Origin: Knoellia koreensis
GTDB lineage: Bacteria > Actinomycetota > Actinomycetes > Actinomycetales > Dermatophilaceae
Reading direction: 5' to 3'
NCBI RefSeq assembly: GCF_013041615.1
Contig: NZ_JABEPQ010000002.1
Span: forward strand, 682,001 to 746,000
Length of the DNA stretch: 64,000 nucleotides
The position numbers and the translations under genes are program-made. Each line of letters begins with the position of its first letter. Position 1 is the first letter of the stretch. The notes beneath the pieces were generated by a model. It worked only from the letters and a program-made list of their open reading frames with translations. It had not been told where the DNA came from and made no database searches. Below are positions 40,180 to 48,751 of this stretch, piece by piece.

Positions 40180-41304
40180 GTGGCCCGCGTGCTCATGGTC
40201 CACCCGGGGGCGGAGCTCTACGGGTCGGACCGGATGTTCCTCGAGTCGGTGCGCGGCTTCGTCGAGGCAGGGCACCAGGTGTCGGTCGTGCTGGCCGAGT
40301 CGGGGCCGCTGCTGGCGGAGATCGAAGCGGTCGGCGTGCCGGTACGCGTTCAGCCGATTCCCGTGCTGCGCAAGGCCGCTCTGCGCCCTGCGGGTCTGGC
40401 CGCCCTCCTGCGCACGGCCGCGGTCACCTGGCTGCCGTCGTGGCGGCTGGTGGGTCGCGGCCGCTTCGACCTCGTCTACGTCAGCACCCTGACCGCACCC
40501 GGCTGGCTCCTGCTCGGGCGGCTGCGTGGCCTGCGGGTCGTCTGCCACGTCCACGAGGCCGAGGACGCTGGGCGCCCAGTCGTGGAGACTGCTCTGGTCG
40601 CTCCCCTGTTGCTCACGCACCGCGTCATCGCCAACAGCGAGTTCACGAAATCCTATGTGGGGCAACGCATTCGGCTACTGTCCCCCCGCACCACCGTGGT
40701 CCCGAACGGCGTCATCTCGACGGCCGACCGGGCACCGCGTGAGCAGCTGACCGGGGGTCTGCGCGTGGCCTACGTCGGACGCATCTCACCGCGCAAGGGC
40801 CCGCAGGTCGCCGTCGAGGCAGTGCGACGACTGAACGACACGGGGCAACCCGCCGAGCTGGCCCTCGTCGGCTCGGTGTTCACCGGCTACGAGTGGTTCG
40901 ACCGCGAGCTCAGGAAGTCGAACCAGGACCTCCTCGACGCGGGTGTCGTGCACCTGGCGCCGTTCGAGCGGGACCCTGCCAGGACCTTCGAGGACTGCGA
41001 CGTGGCGGTCGTGCCGAGCCTGCTCGCGGAGTCGTTCGGCAACACCGCGGTCGAGGCCATGCTGGCCGGTCGACCGGTCGTCGTGAGCGACATCGGCGGG
41101 CTGCCGGAGGTCATCCGCGGCGTGGCCAGCGCGTGCGCCGTGCCGCCCGGTGACCCGACCGCACTGGCGAACGCACTCCGTGCCACGGTGGACACCTGGC
41201 CGACCCAGCGGCAGGCAGCCTGGGCCGCGCGTGACCGCGTTCGACAACGGTTCTCCCCCGGCCGCTACCGAACGGCCGTGGTCGAGGCAGCCCTCCCGGA
41301 GTGA
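40180..41304 (+). CDS. Glycosyltransferase, GT4 family
   Basis: 374 residues from GTG 40180, which follows the previous stop with no gap. N-terminal acceptor domain: ARVLMVHPGAELYGSDRMFLESVRGFVEAGHQVSVVLAESGPL. C-terminal domain: GLRVAYVGRISPRKGPQVAVEAVRRLN, the EFGNT-type motif seen as LLAESFGNTAVEAMLAGRPVVVSDIGGLPE (E-x7-E at the donor phosphate site) and a final RQRFSP helix. It is a retaining glycosyltransferase acting in the cytoplasm on the growing lipid-linked unit. Last gene of the rightward operon; 9 bp separate its stop from that of the convergent GT2 gene. Confidence 0.93.
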   Translation: MARVLMVHPGAELYGSDRMFLESVRGFVEAGHQVSVVLAESGPLLAEIEAVGVPVRVQPIPVLRKAALRPAGLAALLRTAAVTWLPSWRLVGRGRFDLVYVSTLTAPGWLLLGRLRGLRVVCHVHEAEDAGRPVVETALVAPLLLTHRVIANSEFTKSYVGQRIRLLSPRTTVVPNGVISTADRAPREQLTGGLRVAYVGRISPRKGPQVAVEAVRRLNDTGQPAELALVGSVFTGYEWFDRELRKSNQDLLDAGVVHLAPFERDPARTFEDCDVAVVPSLLAESFGNTAVEAMLAGRPVVVSDIGGLPEVIRGVASACAVPPGDPTALANALRATVDTWPTQRQAAWAARDRVRQRFSPGRYRTAVVEAALPE

Positions 41305-41313
41305 CCCCCTCCG

Positions 41314-42243
41314 CTAGCGGCGGCCGCCGAGGCGTTGCGCGGCATACTCCTGGTGCGTGTGACCGACCGAGCCGGCAAGCATGCCTGCCCCACGCACCAT
41401 CGTGCGGGCACCGCGCGCCTGGTGATCCAGTCGCCGGGTGAGCCGGCCCCACGCCAGTCGCCCTGCACCCCCCACCAGCCGCAAGAACCCCCGGGCAAGG
41501 ACGCCCAACCGGGCCACGGCTTCGTCGCGAGGGCTCTCAGCCAGGCGGCTGGCCACGGTCGCCCGGCTGACCCCCTGGCTCCACGCGCGTCGCATGAGCC
41601 AGCGTGGAGTGGTGCGAGCGGGCGGAACCTGGTCATCGGCGATCGACTCGGCGCACCAGACGATTCGACCTCCACGTCTGGTCAGCTGGCGCGTGAACAG
41701 CGTGTCCTCACCGCCGCTGAGTCCCAGCCCCTCGTCGAACCGGACCCCGAGGTCGCGCACCTGCGCCACGTCGAGGAGCAGGTTGCCCGTTGCCGCGGCG
41801 TCAACCTTCGTCCCCGTCGGCCACCAGACCCGGTCCCAGAAGCCACCCGCTGCCACCCACGGGTCGAGCTCGGTCTCGAACACCGAGCGGACCCGTCCCA
41901 CGACACCGGTCGCACCGGTGTCCGTCCAGGTGGTCACGAGGCGGCCCAGCCACTCTGGCTGTGGGATCTCGTCGTCATCGATGAACACCAACGCAGCCGA
42001 GGACACCTCGTCCAGGGCACGGTTGCGCACCGCCGCGATCCCGGGCTTGGGCTGGCAGACGTACCGAACGGTTCCCCCGAACTCGCGAACCACGGCCTCG
42101 GCAGTGCGTTCCGGGTCGTTGTCGATGACCACGATCTCGGTAGCAAAACCCTGCGCCGCAAGGGAATCCGTCTGCTCGGCAACCCGCGGCAGCATGGCCG
42201 CCAAGAGGTGGGGGCGGCGGTACGTCGGGATGGCCACAGCCAC
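41314..42243 (-). CDS. Glycosyltransferase, GT2 family
   Basis: 309 residues from GTG 42243; no ribosome-binding site is obvious, and no better in-frame start precedes it. It opens VAIPTYRRPHLLAAMLPRVAEQ and has the nucleotide site FATEIVVIDNDPE and the metal-binding ALVFIDDDEIPQPEWL (DDD in the DxD role, about residue 88). GEDTLFTRQLTRRG follows (the E-D acceptor motif). The last 100 residues are Arg-rich and helical. It adds an inverting sugar linkage in the cytoplasm. It is the last gene of the leftward polysaccharide run, 62 bp after the Wzz/BY-kinase. Confidence 0.9.
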   Translation of the reverse strand: MAVAIPTYRRPHLLAAMLPRVAEQTDSLAAQGFATEIVVIDNDPERTAEAVVREFGGTVRYVCQPKPGIAAVRNRALDEVSSAALVFIDDDEIPQPEWLGRLVTTWTDTGATGVVGRVRSVFETELDPWVAAGGFWDRVWWPTGTKVDAAATGNLLLDVAQVRDLGVRFDEGLGLSGGEDTLFTRQLTRRGGRIVWCAESIADDQVPPARTTPRWLMRRAWSQGVSRATVASRLAESPRDEAVARLGVLARGFLRLVGGAGRLAWGRLTRRLDHQARGARTMVRGAGMLAGSVGHTHQEYAAQRLGGRR

Positions 42244-42305
42244 GGAGGGCGGTTGCCCGCGCCCGGGCCGCTCCTGACCGTCGCCGAGTGGGCGGGTGAC
42301 CGGAT

Positions 42306-43778
42306 TCAGCGGCCCTCCACCGGGTCGGCCTGCCGACGACGGCTCACCATGGTCCGGTCCGAACGAGTTGCCCGCACGGGTTCAGCCGGGACACTGGTCG
42401 AATCGCGACGCTGGATGCCTCGCCGCCAACCCGACGCCTGTGGGCGGGTCCGGTATGAGTAGTAGGGGCTGCGGCCCTTCGACTTGACCCCGTTGAGGAC
42501 GACGCCGAGCACCGGCGCATCGACCTGGTCGAGCGACTTGAGCGCGTCCTCGAACTCGTGTCGATGGACCATGCCCGCACGGGCCACGAGGACGACGCCG
42601 CTCGTCTGCGGGGCCAGCAGCGCGGTGTCGGTGACCGGGAGCAGTGGCGCGGCGTCGAGGATGACGATGTCGTACCTCGACCGGGCCTCCTCGAGGAAGG
42701 TGGCCATCTGCTGCGAGCCCAGGAGCACGCTGGGGTTGGGCGGGATTTCGCCGGACGTGATGATGTCCAGACCGTCGGCGCCGTAGGGCTGGATCAGCTC
42801 GTTCACGGCAGCCTCACCCATGAGCAGGGTGGTGAGACCGGCGTTGCCGATGAGCCCCAGGTATGCCGCGAAGACCGGCCGGCGCAGGTCTGCCTCCACC
42901 AGCAGGACGCGCTTCTTCGCCTCCGCGAGCGCGAGGGCGAGATTGATCGCCGTCGTCGACTTGCCCTCACCGGGCAGGGACGAGGTGACGGTCAGCACCA
43001 GCGGGCCCTGGCCCACGCCGACGAACCCGACGTTCGTCGCGACCCGTCGATACGCCTCGGCGGTAGGGCTGTGCGCGTGGTCACGCATGACGACCTTGCC
43101 CGTGCCGACCTTGTCGCGACGAACCTCGCCCAGCAGCGGGGTGTCGAACGAGTTGAGGTCCGAGGAGGCCCGCACCCGGGTGTCCAGCCGCGCCCTGGCC
43201 AGCACGAGGACGATGCCCAGGGCCAGGCCGCCGATCAGGCCGGCGATTCCGTTGCGCTTGGTGTTGGGCGAGCTGGGAAAGGTCGGCACCGTGGCGTCGG
43301 CCGTCACCGTCGCCTCGATGGTGCTGCGGCCCGCGGTGTCACGCGGGGCCAGCGCCACCACTCGAGTGCGGACCTCGCTCGCCAGCTCCTGGGCAATGCG
43401 CTGCGCCTTGGTCGCGCTCGGGTCGCTGACGGTCAGGTCGAGCAGCACCGTGTCTTTGTTCGCCTCCGCCTTGATCGTTCTGGCCAGCTTGCTCGGAGTG
43501 GTGTCGAGCCGCAGGGTCTCGATGACGGACTCGAGCACGACCGGCTGGGTGGCGAGCTCGGCATACGACAGCATCTGGCTCTGCGTGTAGGTCGAGCCCG
43601 AGTTGAGGTCGGTGCCCGACGTCCCGGTGGGCAGGCTGAAGTAGAGGGTCGAGGTGGAGCGGTAGATCGGGGTCGTTGTCATCGACCACGCGAGGATGCC
43701 CCCGGTCACGGCCATCGTCACCAAGGCGACCACCCACCACTGCTTGCGCAGCGCCTGCATGTAGTCACGCATGGTCAT
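42306..43778 (-). CDS. Wzz/BY-kinase (chain-length regulator fused to tyrosine autokinase)
   Basis: 490 residues from ATG 43778. Wzz part: two membrane helices (WWVVALVTMAVTGGILAWSM, about 14-33, and GIAGLIGGLALGIVLVLARA, about 180) enclose the extracytoplasmic coil. Kinase part: Walker A SSLPGEGKSTTAINLALALAEA (about 273), Walker A' VLLVEADLRRPVF, Walker B VILDAAPLLPVTDTALL and a C-terminal tyrosine cluster, GRSPYYSYRTRPQ. It sets polymer length through autophosphorylation cycles with a phosphatase not seen here. It overlaps the Wzy-like gene by 14 bp. Confidence 0.94.
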   Translation of the reverse strand: MTMRDYMQALRKQWWVVALVTMAVTGGILAWSMTTTPIYRSTSTLYFSLPTGTSGTDLNSGSTYTQSQMLSYAELATQPVVLESVIETLRLDTTPSKLARTIKAEANKDTVLLDLTVSDPSATKAQRIAQELASEVRTRVVALAPRDTAGRSTIEATVTADATVPTFPSSPNTKRNGIAGLIGGLALGIVLVLARARLDTRVRASSDLNSFDTPLLGEVRRDKVGTGKVVMRDHAHSPTAEAYRRVATNVGFVGVGQGPLVLTVTSSLPGEGKSTTAINLALALAEAKKRVLLVEADLRRPVFAAYLGLIGNAGLTTLLMGEAAVNELIQPYGADGLDIITSGEIPPNPSVLLGSQQMATFLEEARSRYDIVILDAAPLLPVTDTALLAPQTSGVVLVARAGMVHRHEFEDALKSLDQVDAPVLGVVLNGVKSKGRSPYYSYRTRPQASGWRRGIQRRDSTSVPAEPVRATRSDRTMVSRRRQADPVEGR

Positions 43779-45156
43779 GGTCGCGATTCCCTCTCACCCA
43801 CGCAGTCCGTCCCGTCTCACCAGCGCCGGACCTCGCCGACCTGCCCCCCACGGCACCGGCGGCCAACTGCGGCCGTGGCCCATAACTGCTGGTCAGTGTA
43901 CGTCGCTGGACCCCTTGGCGGGCCCTTTCGTCCCCATTGGTTCGCAGCTGCTGGCTGGTCACCGCCAGGCCGGTACAGAACCACAGGAAGATGGAGTACT
44001 GGGTGATGAGGGCGACGCTCAGGTAGGCGGGAAGCAACGCGACGACGGACACCGTCGCAGGCGTGGCCCGGCCAGTGACCGTGCACGCGACCCCGGCGAG
44101 GTACAAGGCGGTGACCGTCAGGACCGCGATGGCGCCGTACGTCAGACCGAGCAGGACCACGGCGCTGTCGATCGACCGGAAGCCGGCAAAGCGCAGGGTG
44201 CCGTCTGGGCTGATCGCTGCCGAGGGGCTGAGCCCGAACAGGCTGATCTGGGACACCAGGCCGCCGAGGTCCCGCCGGTACGCCGAGCTGTCGGTGGCCT
44301 CCGACCCGGCCTGGGCGAACACCCGAAGCACCAACGGCGCGGCGAAGACCGCACCGGTCGCGAGCAGCCCGAGCAGCGTGATGCGGATCCGTGCCGCCAG
44401 GTGGCGGGCCTGGGTGACGAGAGTGAGCAGGAGGCCGATGAGCACGCAGCCGATCCCGATGCGGCTGAAGGTGAAGACGGACGCGAGCCCGATGACCAGG
44501 ACCATGCCGATCCGGATCCAGCCACGGAAGCGGGAGGCGAGGACGAGCGGCACGGCCAAGGCCAATGACGCACCGAGCGCGATCGAGTGGCCGAAGGCTC
44601 CCTCGACGCGCAGCTGCCCGCCCCGCTCCTGCAGGGTGCCCCACACGGCATACGAGGAGTCACCGAACGCGAGCAGCACGAAGGGGTTCACGCCGCTCAG
44701 GAACTCCAGGACCGCGCCGAAGGCGACGACGGTGAAGATCACGGCGACGGTGTCCTGGACCCACTCGACCCCGAGCCGCAGTGGCATCACCCGCCCGAGC
44801 GTGTAGCCGACTCCCCATTCGACGACGGCCAGCACGGCCGTGGTGAGGGTGCCGTAACCGAGCAGGAGCGCGACGACGGCCACCAGGATGAGGAAGGCCA
44901 CCAGCAGGTCGGCCGGTGAGACGTGGGAAAAGGCGACCGGCAACAGGGCGGCGATGACGAGCAGGCCGACGGCGCTGGCCGGCGAGATGTTGATGAGGAT
45001 CTTCACGCCGAGCCAGTAGGGCACGAACGCGACCACCAGCAGCCAGCTCACCCCGGCCAGCCGCGGCCAGTGGCGGAAGCAGACGTACGCGAGCGAGGCC
45101 AACCCCACGGCGGCCAGGAACAGCGCGAAGGTGTCTGCCTCGAGCAACTTGCTCAT
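43765..45156 (-). CDS. O-antigen ligase/polymerase-like membrane protein (Wzy)
   Basis: 463 residues from ATG 45156; the open frame upstream belongs to a shadow. About 11-12 hydrophobic segments are present, with a large loop about residues 140-190 (EFLSGVNPFVLLAFGDSSYAVWGTLQERGGQLRVEGAFGHSIALGASLAL in outline) as in the Wzy_C/O-antigen ligase family. Residue order R-x5-G-H-S is typical of catalytic loops. It would join undecaprenyl-linked repeat units outside the membrane. A 75-residue hydrophilic Arg-rich tail follows. It overlaps both neighbours (ATGA with the GT fusion, 14 bp with the BY-kinase). Confidence 0.88.
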   Translation of the reverse strand: MSKLLEADTFALFLAAVGLASLAYVCFRHWPRLAGVSWLLVVAFVPYWLGVKILINISPASAVGLLVIAALLPVAFSHVSPADLLVAFLILVAVVALLLGYGTLTTAVLAVVEWGVGYTLGRVMPLRLGVEWVQDTVAVIFTVVAFGAVLEFLSGVNPFVLLAFGDSSYAVWGTLQERGGQLRVEGAFGHSIALGASLALAVPLVLASRFRGWIRIGMVLVIGLASVFTFSRIGIGCVLIGLLLTLVTQARHLAARIRITLLGLLATGAVFAAPLVLRVFAQAGSEATDSSAYRRDLGGLVSQISLFGLSPSAAISPDGTLRFAGFRSIDSAVVLLGLTYGAIAVLTVTALYLAGVACTVTGRATPATVSVVALLPAYLSVALITQYSIFLWFCTGLAVTSQQLRTNGDERARQGVQRRTLTSSYGPRPQLAAGAVGGRSARSGAGETGRTAWVRGNRDHDHA

Positions 45157-47096
45157 GGTTGATGATGGCGCGAGGTCGGCTCCGGCGCGCCCATTCCGGT
45201 CCGAAGACCCACGGCTCGGCGGTATGCCGCCGCGTGCAGTCGCCCGCCGAGGTCCCAGTCCCGTGCGGAGAGGTCGGGATCGGCGGGTGGCCATTGCTCG
45301 CCCAGCGTCGCCAGGGTGCGGTGCAGGTCCTGCGGCTCGAGCTCGTCGGCGAAGGTGTGGACCCAGCCCGGCCCGACCTCGGCGGAGAGGCGGCGATTCA
45401 CCTCGTTGTCGGGAACGAGCACGGGCGTCCCGAGGGAAAGGGCCGCGAGCACCGAGCCCGAGTTGTGCATCTCCGGGTAGGGCAGGACGACCAGCTGTGC
45501 GGCGCTGACCTCGCGCACCAGGTCGGGGTCGGAGACGAAGCCGACCGTGAGGTCGATTCGCGGGTCGCCGGCCACCAGTGCCCGCAGCTCCGGTTCGTAC
45601 TCCGGGTTGGACACACGCCCCGCGATCCGCAGCGACAGGCCCTCGTCCGTGGTGGCGCGGAAGGCCTCGACCAGCCGGGGCAGCCCCTTGTAGCGTCGCA
45701 CGGTCCCGAAGAACAGGATCCGGCCCGGCTGTCGCTCGGCGCGCGGGAACGGCGCGAACCACTGCCGGTAGTCACCGTGCGGAACGACCTCGACCGGCCG
45801 GGTGGGGTCGAAGGGGGTCGCTTCGTTGATGAGGATCCGCAGGTCCGTCATGCGCTCGGTCGCCAGGAGCAACTGGCGCTGGAACCGCGAAATCCCTTCT
45901 GGCAGAGCCAGATTGTGCATGGTCCGCACCCATGCGACGCCCTTGCACCGCATGCGCAGCACTATCACGGCGAACAGCACCTGCTTGGCCGCTCGACGCA
46001 GCCGGTCGCGTCCCGCCATCGCGCTCTCGGGCCAGTGCGCGTGGAACACGTCGTACTGACCGAGCAGCGCCTCGCGCCAGGAGAAGTTGGCGACGCGCAC
46101 ACCTGGGACGTCCGCCACGGCCTCGGCCAGCATCACGTTGTAGGGGTTGCTGGTGACCACGGGAGGCGGGAACGACAGCAGCACCCTGATCGGGTCGCTG
46201 GGCCCACGTCGTCGGTCGCGAACCAGACGCAAACCGTCAAGGGTCGCCCGCGCCGCAGTGGCGAGCGGTGAGCCTCGTTCCACCAGGTGCCGCCGACCAC
46301 CGCGCCGCAGGATGGCCATGCCCTCGCGCAGGCTGCTGCGGGCCCAGTCTCGGCGGCCGGCCGCGGGCAGGTGCCGGGCCGCGAAGAGCAGACGGTTGCG
46401 GATGTTGAAGTAGTAGTAGAGCGGGGACAGCCGGTGCGCGCCGCGCTGCGAACCGCCCTCGTCATGGACCGCTGTCGCCTCGGGCAGCACGCGCACTGTC
46501 CCGCCGACCGCCTGCACCCGGTAGGACAGGTCGACGTCCTCCCAGTACATGAAGTACTCGGGGTCGAAACCGCCCACCTTCTCCCACAGCTCGCGACTGA
46601 CCATGAGGCACGCGCCGCTCAGCCACGGGACCACCGCATGCGCCCGGGCCGGGTCGAGACGTCGGGTCGCCTCGATCCGCCCGTCCCGCAGGTGCACGAC
46701 GTTCCCCGCGAACCAGGTTGAGCCGTCGGGCCGGAGCACGACCGGGCTGACCATCGCCATGGGGTCGGCCGTGACCGCGTCGACGAGCAGGCGCACGCTG
46801 TCGGCGCCGATGGTGGCGTCGGGGTTGAGGATGAGGAGCCGGTCGGCGCCGCCCTGCACCGCTGCCGCGGCACCACGGTTGACCCCTTCGCCGAACCCGA
46901 CGTTGCGGTCGACGAGGACAGCGCGCCAGCCCTGCCGGGAGCACAACTCGCGCACCGCCTCGCGCTCGGCGACGGTGCTGAAGTTGTCCACGACGACGAC
47001 GTCGAGGTCCGGTGACCCGTCGCTGACGGCGATGAGGTTGGTCGCCAGCAGGTCGTGCGTCCCGTAGTTCACGACCACGACCGTGGTGCCCGTCAT
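45153..47096 (-). CDS. Two-domain glycosyltransferase fusion (GT2 plus GT4)
   Basis: 647 residues from ATG 47096 (GAGGAGGGG upstream). Residues 1-290 are a GT2 domain: VVVVNYGTHDLL, VVVVDNFST, RLLILNPDATI (the DxD-like NPD), GACLMVSRELWEKVGGFDPEYFMYWEDVDLSYRV; this is the rhamnosyltransferase (WbbL/RfbF) style. Residues about 305-630 are GT4: RVLLSFPPPVVTSNPYNVMLAEAV, GRILFFGTVRRYKGLPRLVEAF, LPYPEMHNSGSVLAALSLGTPVLVPDNEVN. One polypeptide could thus add two successive sugars. It overlaps the Wzx and Wzy genes by ATGA on each side. Confidence 0.9.
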   Translation of the reverse strand: MTGTTVVVVNYGTHDLLATNLIAVSDGSPDLDVVVVDNFSTVAEREAVRELCSRQGWRAVLVDRNVGFGEGVNRGAAAAVQGGADRLLILNPDATIGADSVRLLVDAVTADPMAMVSPVVLRPDGSTWFAGNVVHLRDGRIEATRRLDPARAHAVVPWLSGACLMVSRELWEKVGGFDPEYFMYWEDVDLSYRVQAVGGTVRVLPEATAVHDEGGSQRGAHRLSPLYYYFNIRNRLLFAARHLPAAGRRDWARSSLREGMAILRRGGRRHLVERGSPLATAARATLDGLRLVRDRRRGPSDPIRVLLSFPPPVVTSNPYNVMLAEAVADVPGVRVANFSWREALLGQYDVFHAHWPESAMAGRDRLRRAAKQVLFAVIVLRMRCKGVAWVRTMHNLALPEGISRFQRQLLLATERMTDLRILINEATPFDPTRPVEVVPHGDYRQWFAPFPRAERQPGRILFFGTVRRYKGLPRLVEAFRATTDEGLSLRIAGRVSNPEYEPELRALVAGDPRIDLTVGFVSDPDLVREVSAAQLVVLPYPEMHNSGSVLAALSLGTPVLVPDNEVNRRLSAEVGPGWVHTFADELEPQDLHRTLATLGEQWPPADPDLSARDWDLGGRLHAAAYRRAVGLRTGMGAPEPTSRHHQP

Positions 47097-48571
47097 CGTG
47101 AGATCCCCCTCCTCAGCAGGTGGACGACGTCCAGCGCGTCCGCCCTCCATCGTGGCAGAGCGGCCACGAGGGCCAGGTATGCCGCGGCGCCCGCGAGCGC
47201 ACCGGTCGCCAGACGCGCCCAAGACGCGTCGAAGGGTGCAAGCGTGCCTGCATACCCACCGGCGGCAACCACGGCCGCCAGGACGACGCTGCGCAGTGCG
47301 CCACCGTAGAGGGACCGCAGGGGTAGGTCGGTCTTGCGGGACAGCCACCACAACGAGATCGGCCATGCCAGCGCGGGAGCCAGCGCGAACCCTGCCGCGA
47401 CTCCCACCACTCCCCACAGGCTGCCGACGGCGATGCAGACGACCTTGACCGCGACCTCGAAGATCGTGAACGAGCGCAGCTGAGCCGTGAGTCCTCGCGA
47501 CACGTAGACCCAGTAGCCGACGTAGGCGAGGATCTGGAACGCCCCGGCGGCGCCCATGAACCGCATGATCGGCGTGACCGACACCCACCGGTCGCCAAGG
47601 GCCAGCTCGACCAACGGCTCTGCGACCCCGATCACCCCACCGAGCCCTGCGCCGAGGGTGAACCCCAACGCCACCTGACCCCGGACGATGAACCGGTCGT
47701 AGCGGGCCCTGTCGTCCTGCAGCCGCGACAGGACCGGCAGGGCGACGTTGGTGAGCGGCGCGAGCGCCTGCGACAGCACCGGCATGAGCAGCTGGTAGCC
47801 GCGGCTGTACACACCCAACGGTGCCGGGCCGAACCGGGTGCCGATGACGACCGTGTCGGTGTTCTGGCCGGCATACGAGATCAGTCGTGACCCCACGAGG
47901 TGCCAGCCGAAGCGCACCAGGTCGCCCATGGGGGCCCCTCGATCCGGCGGCCCCGGACGCCAACGGGACACCAGGGCCAGGCCGAGGGCCATGGCCGCGA
48001 ACTGGGCCAGCTGCTGGGCCACGATGGCCCAGTAGTGCGCACCGGCCAGGGCCGCGACGACGCCCACGATGAGTCCGATCACCCCGGCGCACAGGTCGAC
48101 CACCACCATCGCGCGGAACCTCAGCTCGCGGGTCAGGCCCGCCCGGTACTGGCTGGCGAAGCCGTTGATGAGGAAGGCCACGGCGAGGACCCGCGTGATG
48201 TCCACCAGTTCGTCGCGGCCATAGGCCAGGGCGACCAGCGGTGCACCCGCAGCCAGCACCGCCATGAGGACCACCCCGGCGCCGAGGTTGATCCAGAAGA
48301 GGTTCGACCGTTGACCGGCGGACAGCGACTTGGCCTGCACCGCGGCGGTCGACAGCCCGAAGTCACGGAAGATCTCCGCCACGCCGGTCACTGCGACCAC
48401 CATGGCCACCAGGCCGTAGTCACGGGGGGAGAGCAGGTGCGCCATGACGACGACAGACGTGACTTGGATGACGAACTTGCCACCCTGGCCGGCCATCGAC
48501 ACGGCCACGCCGCGGACAGCCTGGCCGCCCAGGGAGTCGTCCTGCTGCGTCGCTGCTGCGCTGTCCGTCAT
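47093..48571 (-). CDS. Wzx-type polysaccharide flippase (MOP superfamily)
   Basis: 492 residues from ATG 48571. About 12-14 hydrophobic segments occur, with the MOP/PST signature LGGQAVRGVAVSMAGQGGKFVIQVTSVVVMAHLLSPRDYGLVAMV at the N-terminus and the internal echo LVRFGWHLVGSRLISYAGQNTDTVVIGTRFGPAPLGVYSRGYQL. It carries undecaprenyl-diphosphate-linked repeat units across the membrane for the Wzy polymerase. It is the first gene of the tightly overlapping Wzx, GT2-GT4, Wzy, BY-kinase run; the 180 bp upstream of it (48572-48751) contain no gene and probably a promoter. Confidence 0.92.
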   Translation of the reverse strand: MTDSAAATQQDDSLGGQAVRGVAVSMAGQGGKFVIQVTSVVVMAHLLSPRDYGLVAMVVAVTGVAEIFRDFGLSTAAVQAKSLSAGQRSNLFWINLGAGVVLMAVLAAGAPLVALAYGRDELVDITRVLAVAFLINGFASQYRAGLTRELRFRAMVVVDLCAGVIGLIVGVVAALAGAHYWAIVAQQLAQFAAMALGLALVSRWRPGPPDRGAPMGDLVRFGWHLVGSRLISYAGQNTDTVVIGTRFGPAPLGVYSRGYQLLMPVLSQALAPLTNVALPVLSRLQDDRARYDRFIVRGQVALGFTLGAGLGGVIGVAEPLVELALGDRWVSVTPIMRFMGAAGAFQILAYVGYWVYVSRGLTAQLRSFTIFEVAVKVVCIAVGSLWGVVGVAAGFALAPALAWPISLWWLSRKTDLPLRSLYGGALRSVVLAAVVAAGGYAGTLAPFDASWARLATGALAGAAAYLALVAALPRWRADALDVVHLLRRGISR

Positions 48572-48751
48572 GGCAGGGCCCCGGCACCCGCGGGTTCCAG
48601 CACCTGCGCCATGACGTTCCTACACCCCTCGAAGGCGACCCCCTGCCGCCGTTGCACCGGACCAGTCTGCCCGGTGGACCTGCACCACACCACCACTTCG
48701 GCCGGAACCGCGACGCCCGGGGTCGATGCCCCGAGGCGCCGCGGTCACGAA

